This document shows positions 26,762 through 35,249 of a stretch of DNA of 64,000 bases, in pieces. The notes under the pieces are model-generated. The model saw only the letters and a list, made by a program, of their open reading frames with translations. It was not told the origin of the DNA and made no database searches. The stretch is from M3007 sp046160625. Its GTDB lineage: Bacteria > Bacteroidota > Bacteroidia > Chitinophagales > Saprospiraceae. The stretch's first letter is position 1, and each line of letters begins with the position of its first letter. The position numbers and the translations under genes were made by a program. The stretch is taken from contig JBJXGZ010000100.1 in the NCBI GenBank assembly GCA_046160625.1, positions 24,545 to 88,544 of the forward strand, in the 5' to 3' direction.

Positions 26762-27275
26762 GAGACAAAGGATATTAAAAAAAACATTGCAAGGAACGAC
26801 GTTTTATGTGAACATCAAATCCTTTAACGTTTTTTTCTGACGAAAAAATGATTTAGGTGTTGAAACTATATAGAATGGGCTAAACCACGAGTGGTTGCAT
26901 GGTTGATTGTGCAAAAGGCAAGGTGTAAAGCGCGAACTTTTGATCCCTCCAAGAGCAAGATATTGCTTTACGAGGCGATAGATCGTCCAGAGACTTTGCC
27001 AACTAATAACCGAAGATGAGTGGAGAAAAGCTTTCCTGCTGGAAGACCCAAAAATTTCGGGAATGGCGGAAAGCAAAGGTTTGGGGGCTACAAGTGTTTT
27101 GTTCTTTTCATACGCGGAGGGTCGTAATCGTTTTGAATGTACTACAATACTCTAATTTCAAAAGATATGCCAATCGTTTGCGCTCAAATGTTATTGATTA
27201 TTAAAGCCATTGGTTATCAATTGTTTGCGACCTCAAAATTGTTAAGATTTTAAGATGAATACTCGTACCAAAACA
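26762..27275. other. Intergenic region with no supportable gene
   Basis: About 510 nt between the TlpA-like gene start and the terminator at 27276. Short frames on both strands (for example 26804-27076 minus and 27016-27204 plus) have no family features, unusual composition and no signal sequence. No strong repeat or RNA structure was seen. Confidence 0.5.
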
Positions 27276-27316
27276 AAAACAGCCGCCTCAAAGATTGACT
27301 TTGAGGCGGCTGTTTT
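27276..27316 (-). terminator. Intrinsic terminator of the zinc-ribbon gene
   Basis: A perfect 18-bp stem (27276-27293 with 27299-27316), GC-rich core, 5-nt loop, with a run of T in the minus direction. It follows the stop codon of the minus-strand gene at 27340 by 24 nt. Confidence 0.92.
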
Positions 27317-27339
27317 AAAGATCAATAAACTTGTATAGC

Positions 27340-28095
27340 TTAGGCTGCCACCATGGATTCTGGTGACACGATGCTTTGGTCTACCAAAATTCGGCCACAG
27401 TGTTCGCAAGCGATCACACGTTTGTGCAGGCCGATCTCGAGGTGTACTTGTGGCGGTACATTGTTGAAACATCCACCGCAGGAGTTGCGCTCTACCGTAG
27501 CCACTGCGATACCATTGCGGTAGGTGCGGCGGGTCTTGTCGTATGCATTGATAAGACGGGCTTCGATGCCTTCGCGCAGTTTATCGCTTAGTTTGCGCAG
27601 GCGCTTTTCTTCAGTCTCTGTTTTTTCGATCACGCCCTGCAACTCTACCCGTTTAGCTTCGAGTTCTTTTTGCTTTGACTCGAATTTGGCTTCTGCGAGG
27701 GCCATGCTTTCTTTTTTGCCATCAAGGCCAGCTTTGGCTTCGCGCACGCGTTTTTCGGAGAGTTGGATGTCAAGTTTCGCCAATTCGATTTCCTTTTGCA
27801 AGGCTTCGAATTCGCGGTTGTTTTTTACCTCTTCGAGTTGTTTCTGGTACTTCTTGATGTTCGCATCAGCCTCTTTGGAAGAGGTTTGCATTTTAGTGAT
27901 TTCCTGCTCGCTTTCCTTGAGCGCGGCCTTCATTTTTTTGATACGGGTGTCGAGGCCCGCCACTTCGTCTTCCAAATCGGCTACCTCCATGGGGAGCTCG
28001 CCTTTGAGGATTTGAATTTCGTCGAGTTGTGAATCATTCTGCTGCAAATTCCACAGCATGGTGAGTTTGTCGGCAATGGATGCTTCTACGGCCAT
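27340..28095 (-). CDS. Coiled-coil protein with C4-type zinc ribbon
   Basis: 251 aa. A long antiparallel coiled coil (about 20-185, heptads such as ITKMQTSSKEADANIKKYQK) is capped by a C-terminal zinc ribbon (about 200-245) with CGGCFNNVPPQ and CEHCGRILV, providing four Cys ligands. This is the zf-RING_7/C4 zinc-ribbon family, common in Bacteroidota, Actinobacteria and others and usually next to a Nif3-like gene, as here (58-nt gap, same strand). Its role is not settled; nucleic-acid or ribosome-related binding has been suggested for relatives. Strong terminator downstream. Confidence 0.92.
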   Translation of the reverse strand: MAVEASIADKLTMLWNLQQNDSQLDEIQILKGELPMEVADLEDEVAGLDTRIKKMKAALKESEQEITKMQTSSKEADANIKKYQKQLEEVKNNREFEALQKEIELAKLDIQLSEKRVREAKAGLDGKKESMALAEAKFESKQKELEAKRVELQGVIEKTETEEKRLRKLSDKLREGIEARLINAYDKTRRTYRNGIAVATVERNSCGGCFNNVPPQVHLEIGLHKRVIACEHCGRILVDQSIVSPESMVAA

Positions 28096-28153
28096 TCTAT
28101 TGAAATATTGTGAAATTGAGATGTTGAGATATTGCGTTGATTCTCAATGGTTT

Positions 28154-28939
28154 TTAGCAATAAAAAACCGGATTTGTGTTCAGGTTGGTCAAATGGAGCG
28201 CAAAAGTAGGGAATTTTTCTTGTACAATGTCGCGCAAAAGTTCGATGGTAAATTGCTCGCTCTCGTAGTGACCCACATCGGCAATAACCAGCTTGCCCTC
28301 TGCATCGAAAAATTCGTGGTACTTGAAGTCGGCCGTCACGAAAGCATCTGCCTTGGCGCGAAGTGCTTCCGAGAGAAGGAAACTGCCCGCGCCCCCACAT
28401 ACTGCCACTTTGCGAACTGGTTTTCCGCGCAGGGCGGTGTGGCGGATGCAGTTGGTTTTCAAAGCCTTTTTGACGTGTTCGAGGAATTCGGCTTCGCCCA
28501 TTGGACCTGGCAAATTGCCCAACAGGCCTGCTCCAATTTCAAAATCCGTTGGCCTTGGTGCAAGTATTCGCGTGTCTGTTAGCCCGATTTTCTCCGCTAT
28601 TTTGGCGTTCACCCCTTTGTAGTACACGTTGTCAAGGTTGGTGTGAATGGCATAGATGGCTACATTGTGCCGCAGTGCCAGCATTACTGTCCGCTCGACA
28701 TAGTTTGTGCCGTTGAACCGTTTCAATCCCCGAAACACAATTGGGTGGTGTGCTACTACGAGGTTACAGCCTTTTGCCACGGCTTCTTCTACCACGGCTT
28801 CGGTAGAGTCAAGGCAAAAAAGCACCCCGCTGGTCTTGGCCTCCGGGTTGCCCACAATGAGGCCGGCATTGTCGTAAGATTCCTGCAAATGCGGTGGGGC
28901 AATGGCTTCTAAAACGGAGAGGATGTCGGATATTTTCAT
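28154..28939 (-). CDS. Nif3-like dinuclear metal centre protein
   Basis: 261 aa from ATG 28939 (MKISDILSVLEAIAPP); the longer frame would start inside unrelated sequence. NIF3/DUF34 family, toroid-forming proteins with a two-metal site. Ligand motifs are visible: NLVVAHHPIVF (His pair), YAIHTNLDNV (His and Asp) and VIADVGHYESE (His and Glu). It is the short form, without the PII-like insert present in some Bacteroidota homologues. Relatives have been linked to GTP cyclohydrolase-like activity, but the physiological role is uncertain. Probably co-transcribed with the zinc-ribbon gene. Confidence 0.92.
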   Translation of the reverse strand: MKISDILSVLEAIAPPHLQESYDNAGLIVGNPEAKTSGVLFCLDSTEAVVEEAVAKGCNLVVAHHPIVFRGLKRFNGTNYVERTVMLALRHNVAIYAIHTNLDNVYYKGVNAKIAEKIGLTDTRILAPRPTDFEIGAGLLGNLPGPMGEAEFLEHVKKALKTNCIRHTALRGKPVRKVAVCGGAGSFLLSEALRAKADAFVTADFKYHEFFDAEGKLVIADVGHYESEQFTIELLRDIVQEKFPTFALHLTNLNTNPVFYC

Positions 28940-29018
28940 GTGTTTTGCGAGCACTCGCCAAGGTAGAACCAATCTTTGGTCAGGAGGTTTAAATCTCAGT
29001 AGATTATCGCTTGTATTA

Positions 29019-29087
29019 AACACATAGGCACAATAGGACACATAGTTTTGGATTTCAAGACTATGTGTCCTATTGTGCCTATGTGTT
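29019..29087. repeat. Perfect 28-bp hairpin built of CACATAGG-type words
   Basis: Arms 29019-29046 and 29060-29087 are exact complements with a 13-nt loop. Within an arm, related words (ACACATAGG, CACAATAGGA, CACATAG) repeat at 8-10 nt. It lies between the carbonic anhydrase 3' end and the Nif3 gene start. It may stop transcription from the former. Confidence 0.9.
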
Positions 29088-29140
29088 CAAAATAAACTAC
29101 TTGCGCTAATTTACTCTTGGACACAAAGACGCATTGGTGC

Positions 29141-29803
29141 CTAACGATCACTCCCATCAAACCAGTCCGTATTGGTCAGGTTGTAAATCTCCTGAATTTC
29201 GGCCAGGATTTTGCGAAAATCAATTTGCAAATCTTTGAGCATACCCGTGCGCATATCGAACACCCAGCCATGTACGATCGGGTAACCCTCGGCTATATAC
29301 CGCTGCTGCACGACAGCGATTTTGATGACGTTGACGCATTGCTCCTGCACATTGAGCTCTACCAATCGGTCGAAACGGGCGTGTTCGTCGGGAATGGCCT
29401 GGAGTTCTGTTTTGTGCAGGCGGTACACGTCGCGAATGTTGCGCAGCCAGGGGTTGAGGATGCCAAGGTCCTTGGATTGCATGGCCGCCTTCACCCCCCC
29501 GCAACCGTAGTGGCCGCATACAACCACCCGTTTGACCTTCAGGTGGCGCACGGCATAATTGATGACAGCTGCTGCGTTCAAGTCAGTGGTAGCCACCACA
29601 TTGGCCACATTTCGGTGGACAAACACCTCGCCAGGCTTTGCGCCCATGAGCTCTTCGGCAGTCACGCGGCTGTCAGAGCACCCGATGTAGAGGTATTCGG
29701 GGGTTTGATCCTTGGCTAGTTTTTCAAAAAAGTCTTTTTCGGTGGCGGTTTTTTCCGCGATCCATTGGAGGTTGTTCTGGAAGATTTGTTCGTAGGAGAC
29801 CAT
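29141..29803 (-). CDS. Beta-class carbonic anhydrase
   Basis: 220 aa. Interconverts CO2 and bicarbonate in the cytoplasm. Zinc ligands and the catalytic dyad are visible: YIGCSDSRVTAEELMG (Cys ligand plus the Asp-Arg dyad) and VVCGHYGCGGV (His and Cys ligands), with HRNVANVV between. Typical length for the clade A-like beta-CA. Start ATG 29803. The upstream leader is made of GATTGGTGA repeats and the ACCCGCC palindrome. Confidence 0.96.
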   Translation of the reverse strand: MVSYEQIFQNNLQWIAEKTATEKDFFEKLAKDQTPEYLYIGCSDSRVTAEELMGAKPGEVFVHRNVANVVATTDLNAAAVINYAVRHLKVKRVVVCGHYGCGGVKAAMQSKDLGILNPWLRNIRDVYRLHKTELQAIPDEHARFDRLVELNVQEQCVNVIKIAVVQQRYIAEGYPIVHGWVFDMRTGMLKDLQIDFRKILAEIQEIYNLTNTDWFDGSDR

Positions 29804-29805
29804 GG

Positions 29806-29893
29806 TGTGGTGAGTGGTGGATTGGTGAAATGGTGGATTGGTGACCCGCCTTCGCCAAAGCTACGGCGGGTAAAGTGGAATTGGTGATTCAAT
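29806..29893. repeat. GATTGGTGA word repeat with ACCCGCC palindromic core
   Basis: Three to four copies of GATTGGTGA-like words are followed by a palindromic core, ACCCGCC (29844-29850) facing GGCGGGT (29865-29871), and another TTGGTGATT. The core read on the minus strand contains TAGCTTTG, matching the TAnnTTTG -7 consensus, in front of the carbonic anhydrase start. Homologous copies: inside aroC (about 9173-9290), partial at 30596-30640, and the core alone at 43098-43132. Confidence 0.75.
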
Positions 29894-29911
29894 CTAGATC
29901 GAGGAGGTGCT

Positions 29912-30358
29912 TCAAATCATCGGCACTATCGTAATCAAGTGCGAGAAGCGTTGAAAATCAGAAACATTGTTGGTAAGCACGGAGTCAATGTCGTGAATCA
30001 GCATGGTAGCAACGATATTGGTATCATGCACTTGTTTGCCTGCTGATTTGGTTTGTTTGAGCAATGAAAGCCACTGTGCCGTGACTTTTGAGGAGTCTTC
30101 CGCTACAAAAAAGTCACGCTCAAATTGTTGGATAACGCTTTCCAATTTGACAAAATCAGGATTTCCCGCTGCCAGCATTTCTCTGGTAACAATCACGGCG
30201 AATTCACGGAATACCTGTCGGCTCACCCATAAATTCTCATAGGTTGCCATCGCATCATTCAGTTTTGTTCGTGCAGCGGTGCAAAATGGAGAAAGCGAGT
30301 TGTTGGCATACACCAGAATGTTGGTATCGATAAAAATGTTACCTGCCATCGTCGCCAT
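29912..30358 (-). CDS. PIN-domain toxin (VapC-like)
   Basis: 148 aa. A PIN-fold endoribonuclease: acidic metal-site residues in FIDTNILVYANN (Asp near the N-terminus), a central Glu (QVFREFAV), VHDTNIVATM and the C-terminal DSVLTNNVSDFQRF. VapC-type toxins cleave tRNA or rRNA until held by the partner antitoxin. Two starts are possible (30358 and 30349). Either overlaps the upstream 74-aa gene, the tight coupling expected of a toxin-antitoxin pair. Confidence 0.85.
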   Translation of the reverse strand: MATMAGNIFIDTNILVYANNSLSPFCTAARTKLNDAMATYENLWVSRQVFREFAVIVTREMLAAGNPDFVKLESVIQQFERDFFVAEDSSKVTAQWLSLLKQTKSAGKQVHDTNIVATMLIHDIDSVLTNNVSDFQRFSHLITIVPMI

Positions 30359-30563
30359 AGATTTCTGAACGGCTGTAAGACTGTCCGTTTTCTGGGAATC
30401 TGAAGTCCGAGAAGGTCAACGGAGCTTTTTTCGGAGTGCTTGGCTTGACCGCTTTGGACTGCTTTTTTGCCTTTTGAGCAAGAAACTCAATGAAATGCAA
30501 GACTTCGGTCTGCAAATGCTTAGGCAGATGGCTGTATTTTTTTAGAAGCAATTGTTCCATCAT
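30339..30563 (-). CDS. DUF2281-type antitoxin of the PIN toxin
   Basis: 74 aa. Short, basic-acidic protein with the opening LLLKKYSHLPKHLQTEVLHFIEFL, typical of DUF2281 VapB-like proteins, followed by a Lys/Ser-rich linker and a C-terminal tail (FRFPENGQSY) likely to lie in the toxin groove. It overlaps the toxin start by 11-20 nt. Two adjacent ATGs at 30563 and 30560. Function is inferred from family and pairing. Confidence 0.8.
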   Translation of the reverse strand: MMEQLLLKKYSHLPKHLQTEVLHFIEFLAQKAKKQSKAVKPSTPKKAPLTFSDFRFPENGQSYSRSEIYGDDGR

Positions 30564-30595
30564 GGATGAAATTTTGATGCAAAGTTAGTGGGTTT

Positions 30596-30641
30596 TGGGT
30601 GATTGGTGGAATGGTGGATTGGTGATCAGGGTTCGTTAAAT
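30596..30641. repeat. Partial GATTGGTGA word repeat
   Basis: Three copies of the word (GTGATTGGTG, ATGGTGGATTGGTGAT) without the palindromic core, between the Roco-TIR stop codon (30642) and the antitoxin start. Same family as 29806-29893 and the aroC insert. Confidence 0.65.
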
Positions 30642-33600
30642 CTAAAAATCTTCGCCCATTCGTGTTTTCCGCCGCTGCTCGCGGGCAGCGATGGCCTCTT
30701 GGATTTTCTTCGCCACGACTTTCCAGACCTCTGAACGGTTAGGATGGCGCTCCACAGGAAGTGCATCTTTTGGCAATATTTGCACTTTTGAAAGCGGGGT
30801 TTCTTCCCACATGCAATCTGCCACGACTACCCCCACCAGCAATGCGGTCCCGTTTTCATGCCGCTCGACAGCACGGGTTAGTTCAATGTCGTAAATGTAA
30901 TCGGAGTTGAAAAAATCAGACGTAAGCAGGAGGACAATCACATTGGCTTCTGCGATTTGCTGCATAATTTTCTTGTTCCATTCGTCGCCGGGCAGAAGGT
31001 AGCGATCGTCCCAGACTTCCCATTGTTTCGTTTTTTCCAAAGGCGCAATCATCTTACGGAATTCGTCTTTGAAATCCTCGTTCCGGTGTGCATAGGAAAT
31101 GAAAATGCGAGGTGTGTCGGTATATTTGATGCCTTCGAGGATATTCCTTGCCGAAACCGTTTTCAATGCACCATTGTCACAAACCAATGGTACACCGAGT
31201 TTTTTATGATTCTCTAAAATGGTCAAATCGAAAGTTTTGGGCGTAGCCGAACCTACACAATTCGGGCAATTGCAGGACACCAAACTCTGCAATTTCAAAC
31301 CTCGGAACAGGCTTTCCACGATTTCGAGGGTTTGCCGCATTTCATTCATGCGGCGTTTGCGCTCAGGGCCACTGGCTTGGAGCGTGATTTCGCGTTCGAG
31401 CGGATTTTCAATCGCCTCGCCATAGGTGTTGTCGTCCCAGCGGAGGGTCACGCCTTTCCGCCAGACATAGTCGCTGTGGACGTAGCGAGCCATTCGGGCA
31501 ATGAAACGTGACATCAGCCCTGCGGGCATGAATTCATACTTGTGCTTGAAGGTGATGCAGCCTTGTTTGGGGAAATCTGGCCAAAGCTTGGCTTCCAAAG
31601 GCAACAGCTGCGGGGCGATAAATTTTCCAGAATCCTGCTCTGTTTCGTAGCAGAGGTCAAAGTGCCGCATGAGTTGTTCCAGTTGCAGCGTCAACTCGGC
31701 GTAGGATTCCCCCCGCCACATGTCTTCCAAAAGTTTCCGCTCAAAACGCCCCTCGGCTTTTGCAACTGGGTTAAAATCTAGCACTTTGTACATGGCATCG
31801 AGACACCACTGTGGATTTAGGATGACCCAGTTGCGCATCCCGAACACCTGTGGATACCATAACAAATTACCCAGATTATGCATGGTTTGGGCGACGATTT
31901 CCATTTGCTGCTCGTCGTCCTCCGGGATTTTTTGGTCAACACAAACAGCTTGGAATTGCTTCCAGGAAATGTACGGAGATTTAATTTTTACCAGCGCATC
32001 CCGCACGTTTACCCAGTAGGACGGGAATTTTTTACCCAGTACGGGCAAGGTCAAAAAATGGGTTTCGATGGTAGCGCGAAGCCGATCGAAACGGTCAAAA
32101 TCCTTGTCAGCAAAATCCACATCTTCCGGGCATTGGAGCAGGCCGGGGAAGTTTCCGAACAGGTGTTCGTCCAAGGAAATCTGCCGCGTGGCATTTTCTT
32201 TTTGGTTGAAAATGCAGAAAATCGGGCACTCGTCGCCAGCTCGGAGTGCAAGAATATTGAGCCAGTAATAAAAGTCTGTGTCGTTCTTGCGGTTGTCGTT
32301 GAGCAAAATATAGAAAGTATCCGGTGTCAGGAAAAACTGGTGTGTAGTGTGGTATAGCTCCTGCCCTCCCAAATCCCAAACCGTTGCTTTAACTGTTTGA
32401 CCATCTTTCTCTTTATTTAAGTTAAGGGGGGTTACAGTTACGCCCTCCGTACGCTTATCAACTTCGTTAGGAACGGGATGGGCGGGATTTTGCAGTTTTT
32501 TAATCAGGGTCGTTTTACCTGCTTCTCCTGCACCGACCACTACGATTTTGGCTTCTCGGAGTGGGTTTTCGCCTTGTTTTTCTTGCTCCTCGACATAGCG
32601 GAAGGCAGCTTTATGTCCTTGCCGCGAGACTTCAATAGAACTGAAAAGCCCCTCAAGAAGGCCTTGAATTGAAATATCTTCAAAACTATTGTAACATTCA
32701 ATAGTCAACCTGCCTTTTTTGAGGCGGGTTTCAATCTCTGCTTTATTATAAAAGTTTGGATTCACACTCGTTTGACAAAATTGACAATTGCATGGAATCA
32801 TGGCTTGTACTCTTAAGCCAGGATAATTTTCATGTAAACTTTCGATTTCGTGAACGATAATAGTCAATAATTCTTTAGACTTAAGGCCTTTGGCCCGCAC
32901 GGAAATGGTACGACGATCAAGGGATTCAACTATGTCGGCATATGCACCTGAGCGTACGAGTACTACTCCGCTCTTCCACACTGCCCATTGCAGGGGGGCT
33001 ATGTATCGGTGCATACGCACGATAAGGCGAGAGAATAAGCCTTTTGGCATAAAGCTATACTCATATCTTATTTGCAACGGAGGCAAGCCCTCCTCATCAG
33101 CTCCAATATCGTAAATAGGAATATCCGAAGGAAGTAACTGCGGAATGATGAAAGTATCCCTATCCGGCATTTGATAGCAGATCTCAAATCGAAGCATTAA
33201 GTCAAGCAACTCATCGCGATATTCGCTGTATTGACTTCCATTCCAGATTCGGGCGAGATCGTTCATGTCAAAACGCCCATACTTTTTTCCTGAAATATCG
33301 GAATCGCCCAGAATTATGTACATAGCTTCCAAGACCCACTGATTTTGCAAAAAAATGCCGTGATGCAGAATAGGACTATCTTGAAAGTGTAAAAATATGC
33401 CTATATCATGCAAGAATTGACTCAAGTGCAACTGCCTTTCTGTATCTGTGATGTCGTGAAAAGCGCAAATTTCTTTGTATCGGCTAAATGAAATATAAGG
33501 CACCGCCTGCCGCTCTGCCTCTATGTTCTCTCGAACGCGCATCCATGACGTTGGCACTAATTCACCGATATGAGGAAGCTTTAATGCCCACTGCTCAATT

Positions 33601-34508
33601 TGCCTTTTCAAATCCAGTATCCCCGACGAATCTCTTGCGAGATTTATTCGAAAAAGTTCTTTAACAAATGGAAAATCTGCTTGTATGCTGCTGAGGTTGA
33701 ATCCGGAGCGAACTCTGTCAGATTTTTGATTTTGAACCACTATCAAAGGGCTATTACCTCCCAATAACTTTGCCGTTTGCAGCCAGTAATTGTAGAATGT
33801 ACCGTCCTCATTAAGTGTGCGAGTATCGTCCACTAACACATAAAGTGAGCGATGAGTAAAGAAAAAATTGTTTAAATTCTGATATATCCCCTGCCCTGCA
33901 AAATCCCACACATCAAGCCGGAGTCGATTGCCATCGGGGAGGTTAAAGTACAAGGGATGGATTTCAATGCCTCGGGTACTCTCCTCTGCACTGGGTACCA
34001 GGGAATCGACATCTAGGAGCTTACGGACGAGAGTAGTCTTACCTGCTCCTCCGTCGCCAATAACTAATAATTTGGCTTCGTAGAGCCTAACACTGCCAGA
34101 TTTTTCGTGTTCCTCCAGATACCTTAAAAAAGCTTCGTTGCCTTGTTCAACGACTTCGGTAGGCGGTATTGTAAGTGGGCAGCCTTTGAAATCAAATTCG
34201 CCTTTGACGGGTTTACCAGTCAACGTGATTTTGATACCATTTTTTACAAAGGGGATAAGTGATGTCAAGTTGGAAACCCCTGTATTGGAGCAGTTTAATA
34301 ACTGCAAATTGTTTAGCAGTGAAACTGGTAAAATGTCTAATAAATTGCTATTTATACTTAAATCTAACTCCTCTAGCCACACCAGCTCGCCAATTTCTTC
34401 CGGCACTTCGGTCATGCCGCAGTTTCCTAGGTCAAGGCTGCGGGCATCTTCCCCGCGCTTCTGCTTTTCGATGTTTTCGTGGATAAGTTGCAGGGCGAGT
34501 TTGGACAT
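30642..34508 (-). CDS. LRR - Roc-COR - Roc-COR - TIR protein (double Roco)
   Basis: 1288 aa from ATG 34508. The frame continues to 34583, but those 25 codons come from the AGGATTTTT repeat. Order: short leucine-rich repeats (about 22-95), first Roc GTPase (P-loop GDGGAGKT 151-158, switch DFAG 202-205, NQKSD-type guanine motif at 260-264), first COR (about 330-570) ending in C-x-C-x2-C (573-578) and Cys605, second Roc (P-loop GAGEAGKT 659-666, DLGGQ 712-716, degenerate NQKE at 768-771), second COR (about 845-1075) ending in the same Cys motif (1079-1084) and Cys1110, and a TIR domain (RIFISYAHRNEDF from 1134) with the probable catalytic Glu1209 in YDIELTRA. Bacterial TIR domains of this kind often consume NAD+ or make signalling nucleotides in anti-phage immunity. 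That role is inferred here. Toxin-antitoxin pairs flank it. Confidence 0.9.
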   Translation of the reverse strand: MSKLALQLIHENIEKQKRGEDARSLDLGNCGMTEVPEEIGELVWLEELDLSINSNLLDILPVSLLNNLQLLNCSNTGVSNLTSLIPFVKNGIKITLTGKPVKGEFDFKGCPLTIPPTEVVEQGNEAFLRYLEEHEKSGSVRLYEAKLLVIGDGGAGKTTLVRKLLDVDSLVPSAEESTRGIEIHPLYFNLPDGNRLRLDVWDFAGQGIYQNLNNFFFTHRSLYVLVDDTRTLNEDGTFYNYWLQTAKLLGGNSPLIVVQNQKSDRVRSGFNLSSIQADFPFVKELFRINLARDSSGILDLKRQIEQWALKLPHIGELVPTSWMRVRENIEAERQAVPYISFSRYKEICAFHDITDTERQLHLSQFLHDIGIFLHFQDSPILHHGIFLQNQWVLEAMYIILGDSDISGKKYGRFDMNDLARIWNGSQYSEYRDELLDLMLRFEICYQMPDRDTFIIPQLLPSDIPIYDIGADEEGLPPLQIRYEYSFMPKGLFSRLIVRMHRYIAPLQWAVWKSGVVLVRSGAYADIVESLDRRTISVRAKGLKSKELLTIIVHEIESLHENYPGLRVQAMIPCNCQFCQTSVNPNFYNKAEIETRLKKGRLTIECYNSFEDISIQGLLEGLFSSIEVSRQGHKAAFRYVEEQEKQGENPLREAKIVVVGAGEAGKTTLIKKLQNPAHPVPNEVDKRTEGVTVTPLNLNKEKDGQTVKATVWDLGGQELYHTTHQFFLTPDTFYILLNDNRKNDTDFYYWLNILALRAGDECPIFCIFNQKENATRQISLDEHLFGNFPGLLQCPEDVDFADKDFDRFDRLRATIETHFLTLPVLGKKFPSYWVNVRDALVKIKSPYISWKQFQAVCVDQKIPEDDEQQMEIVAQTMHNLGNLLWYPQVFGMRNWVILNPQWCLDAMYKVLDFNPVAKAEGRFERKLLEDMWRGESYAELTLQLEQLMRHFDLCYETEQDSGKFIAPQLLPLEAKLWPDFPKQGCITFKHKYEFMPAGLMSRFIARMARYVHSDYVWRKGVTLRWDDNTYGEAIENPLEREITLQASGPERKRRMNEMRQTLEIVESLFRGLKLQSLVSCNCPNCVGSATPKTFDLTILENHKKLGVPLVCDNGALKTVSARNILEGIKYTDTPRIFISYAHRNEDFKDEFRKMIAPLEKTKQWEVWDDRYLLPGDEWNKKIMQQIAEANVIVLLLTSDFFNSDYIYDIELTRAVERHENGTALLVGVVVADCMWEETPLSKVQILPKDALPVERHPNRSEVWKVVAKKIQEAIAAREQRRKTRMGEDF

Positions 34509-34625
34509 AACTGGAAGCAGGATTTTTAGGATACGTGAAGGATGGGAAGGATTGATTTTCAGGATTTTTAGGATTAGGCTCAAAAATCCTTCAAATCTTT
34601 TAGAAATCAGACAAATCCTGATTCA
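34509..34625. repeat. AGGATTTTT word-repeat hairpin before the Roco-TIR gene
   Basis: Words such as AGGATTTTTAGGAT and GAAGGATGGGAAGGATT repeat in the left half. Complements (AAAAATCCTTCAAATC, ACAAATCCTG) fill the right half. It supplies an apparent N-terminal extension of the downstream frame (LILKILKIN, RILKILLPV), which looks non-genuine. Confidence 0.7.
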
Positions 34626-34659
34626 AACTTTCGTGGGCGTAAGGAGCAGTCAATCGGAA

Positions 34660-35022
34660 TTAAAAATTCATAGCCCGCACCCTAAGTTTGAGTGGTTCAA
34701 GCACCGCAAACTTTTTCCAAAGGCGTTCAAAATCAAATTGGATAATTTCCAGCACCAATGTGGCTTTTGCCTCGCTTTCTGCCTGTGGAAGGCGGACAAG
34801 CAAAATACCGTGACTGGGCTTTTGGAATCGGTAGGTAAGTTCACCGAAATCTTTGTCCTCGGTTATGAGGTAGGCTTCTTGACGGAAAGCAAGATCAAGA
34901 ACCTTGTCATCCGACCAACTGGGATGGTCTTCCATAATGGCTAACACCTCGAAACCCGATTCCCGCAGCAGCGTAATGATGGCAAAATCCACGCTTTCAT
35001 CGGCGACAATCAAAGGGTTCAT
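34660..35022 (-). CDS. DUF5615 PIN-like toxin
   Basis: 120 aa. Small PIN-like nuclease of the DUF5615 (Mut7-C-like) group: LIVADESVDFAIITLLRESG with the N-terminal Asp, HPSWSDDKVLDLAF and YLITEDKDFGELTYR with acidic residues of the metal site, then ILLVRLP. Normally paired with a DUF433 antitoxin, which is encoded directly upstream with a 4-nt overlap (35019-35022). The ribonuclease-toxin role is inferred from the family. Confidence 0.87.
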   Translation of the reverse strand: MNPLIVADESVDFAIITLLRESGFEVLAIMEDHPSWSDDKVLDLAFRQEAYLITEDKDFGELTYRFQKPSHGILLVRLPQAESEAKATLVLEIIQFDFERLWKKFAVLEPLKLRVRAMNF

Positions 35023-35249
35023 GCGGCGCGTTCGTAAACGATTTCATTTTTGATTTTATCCGCCGCAAAAGCGAGGCAAGCAAGTATTTGAGCCTCATTC
35101 AGGTGTGGGTAAGCCTTGAGCAAATTTTCTATTGTTTGCCCGGCGGACAATTTTTCCAGAATTAAATCCACACCAATGCGCGTGCCTCGAATGGCGGGTT
35201 TGCCGTATAGGATGGCGGGGTCGGAAGAGATGTAGGTTTCCCAGTTCAT
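35019..35249 (-). CDS. DUF433 antitoxin
   Basis: 76 aa from ATG 35249 (MNWETYISSDPAILYGKP). The DUF433 signature is clear: SDPAILYGKPAIRGTRIGVDLILEKL, followed by a winged-helix-like section with AYPHLNEAQILACLAFAADKI. It overlaps the DUF5615 toxin by four bases, so the two are translationally coupled. The product probably binds both its promoter and the toxin. Confidence 0.88.
   Translation of the reverse strand: MNWETYISSDPAILYGKPAIRGTRIGVDLILEKLSAGQTIENLLKAYPHLNEAQILACLAFAADKIKNEIVYERAA

Noticed and set aside
26804..27076. Minus-strand 90-codon frame
   Set aside because: Composition and lack of any motif suggest a chance frame.
34509..34583. N-terminal extension of the Roco-TIR protein
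   Set aside because: These codons are encoded by the AGGATTTTT repeat and give low-complexity LILKILKI-type sequence; the ATG at 34508 fits the LRR start better.
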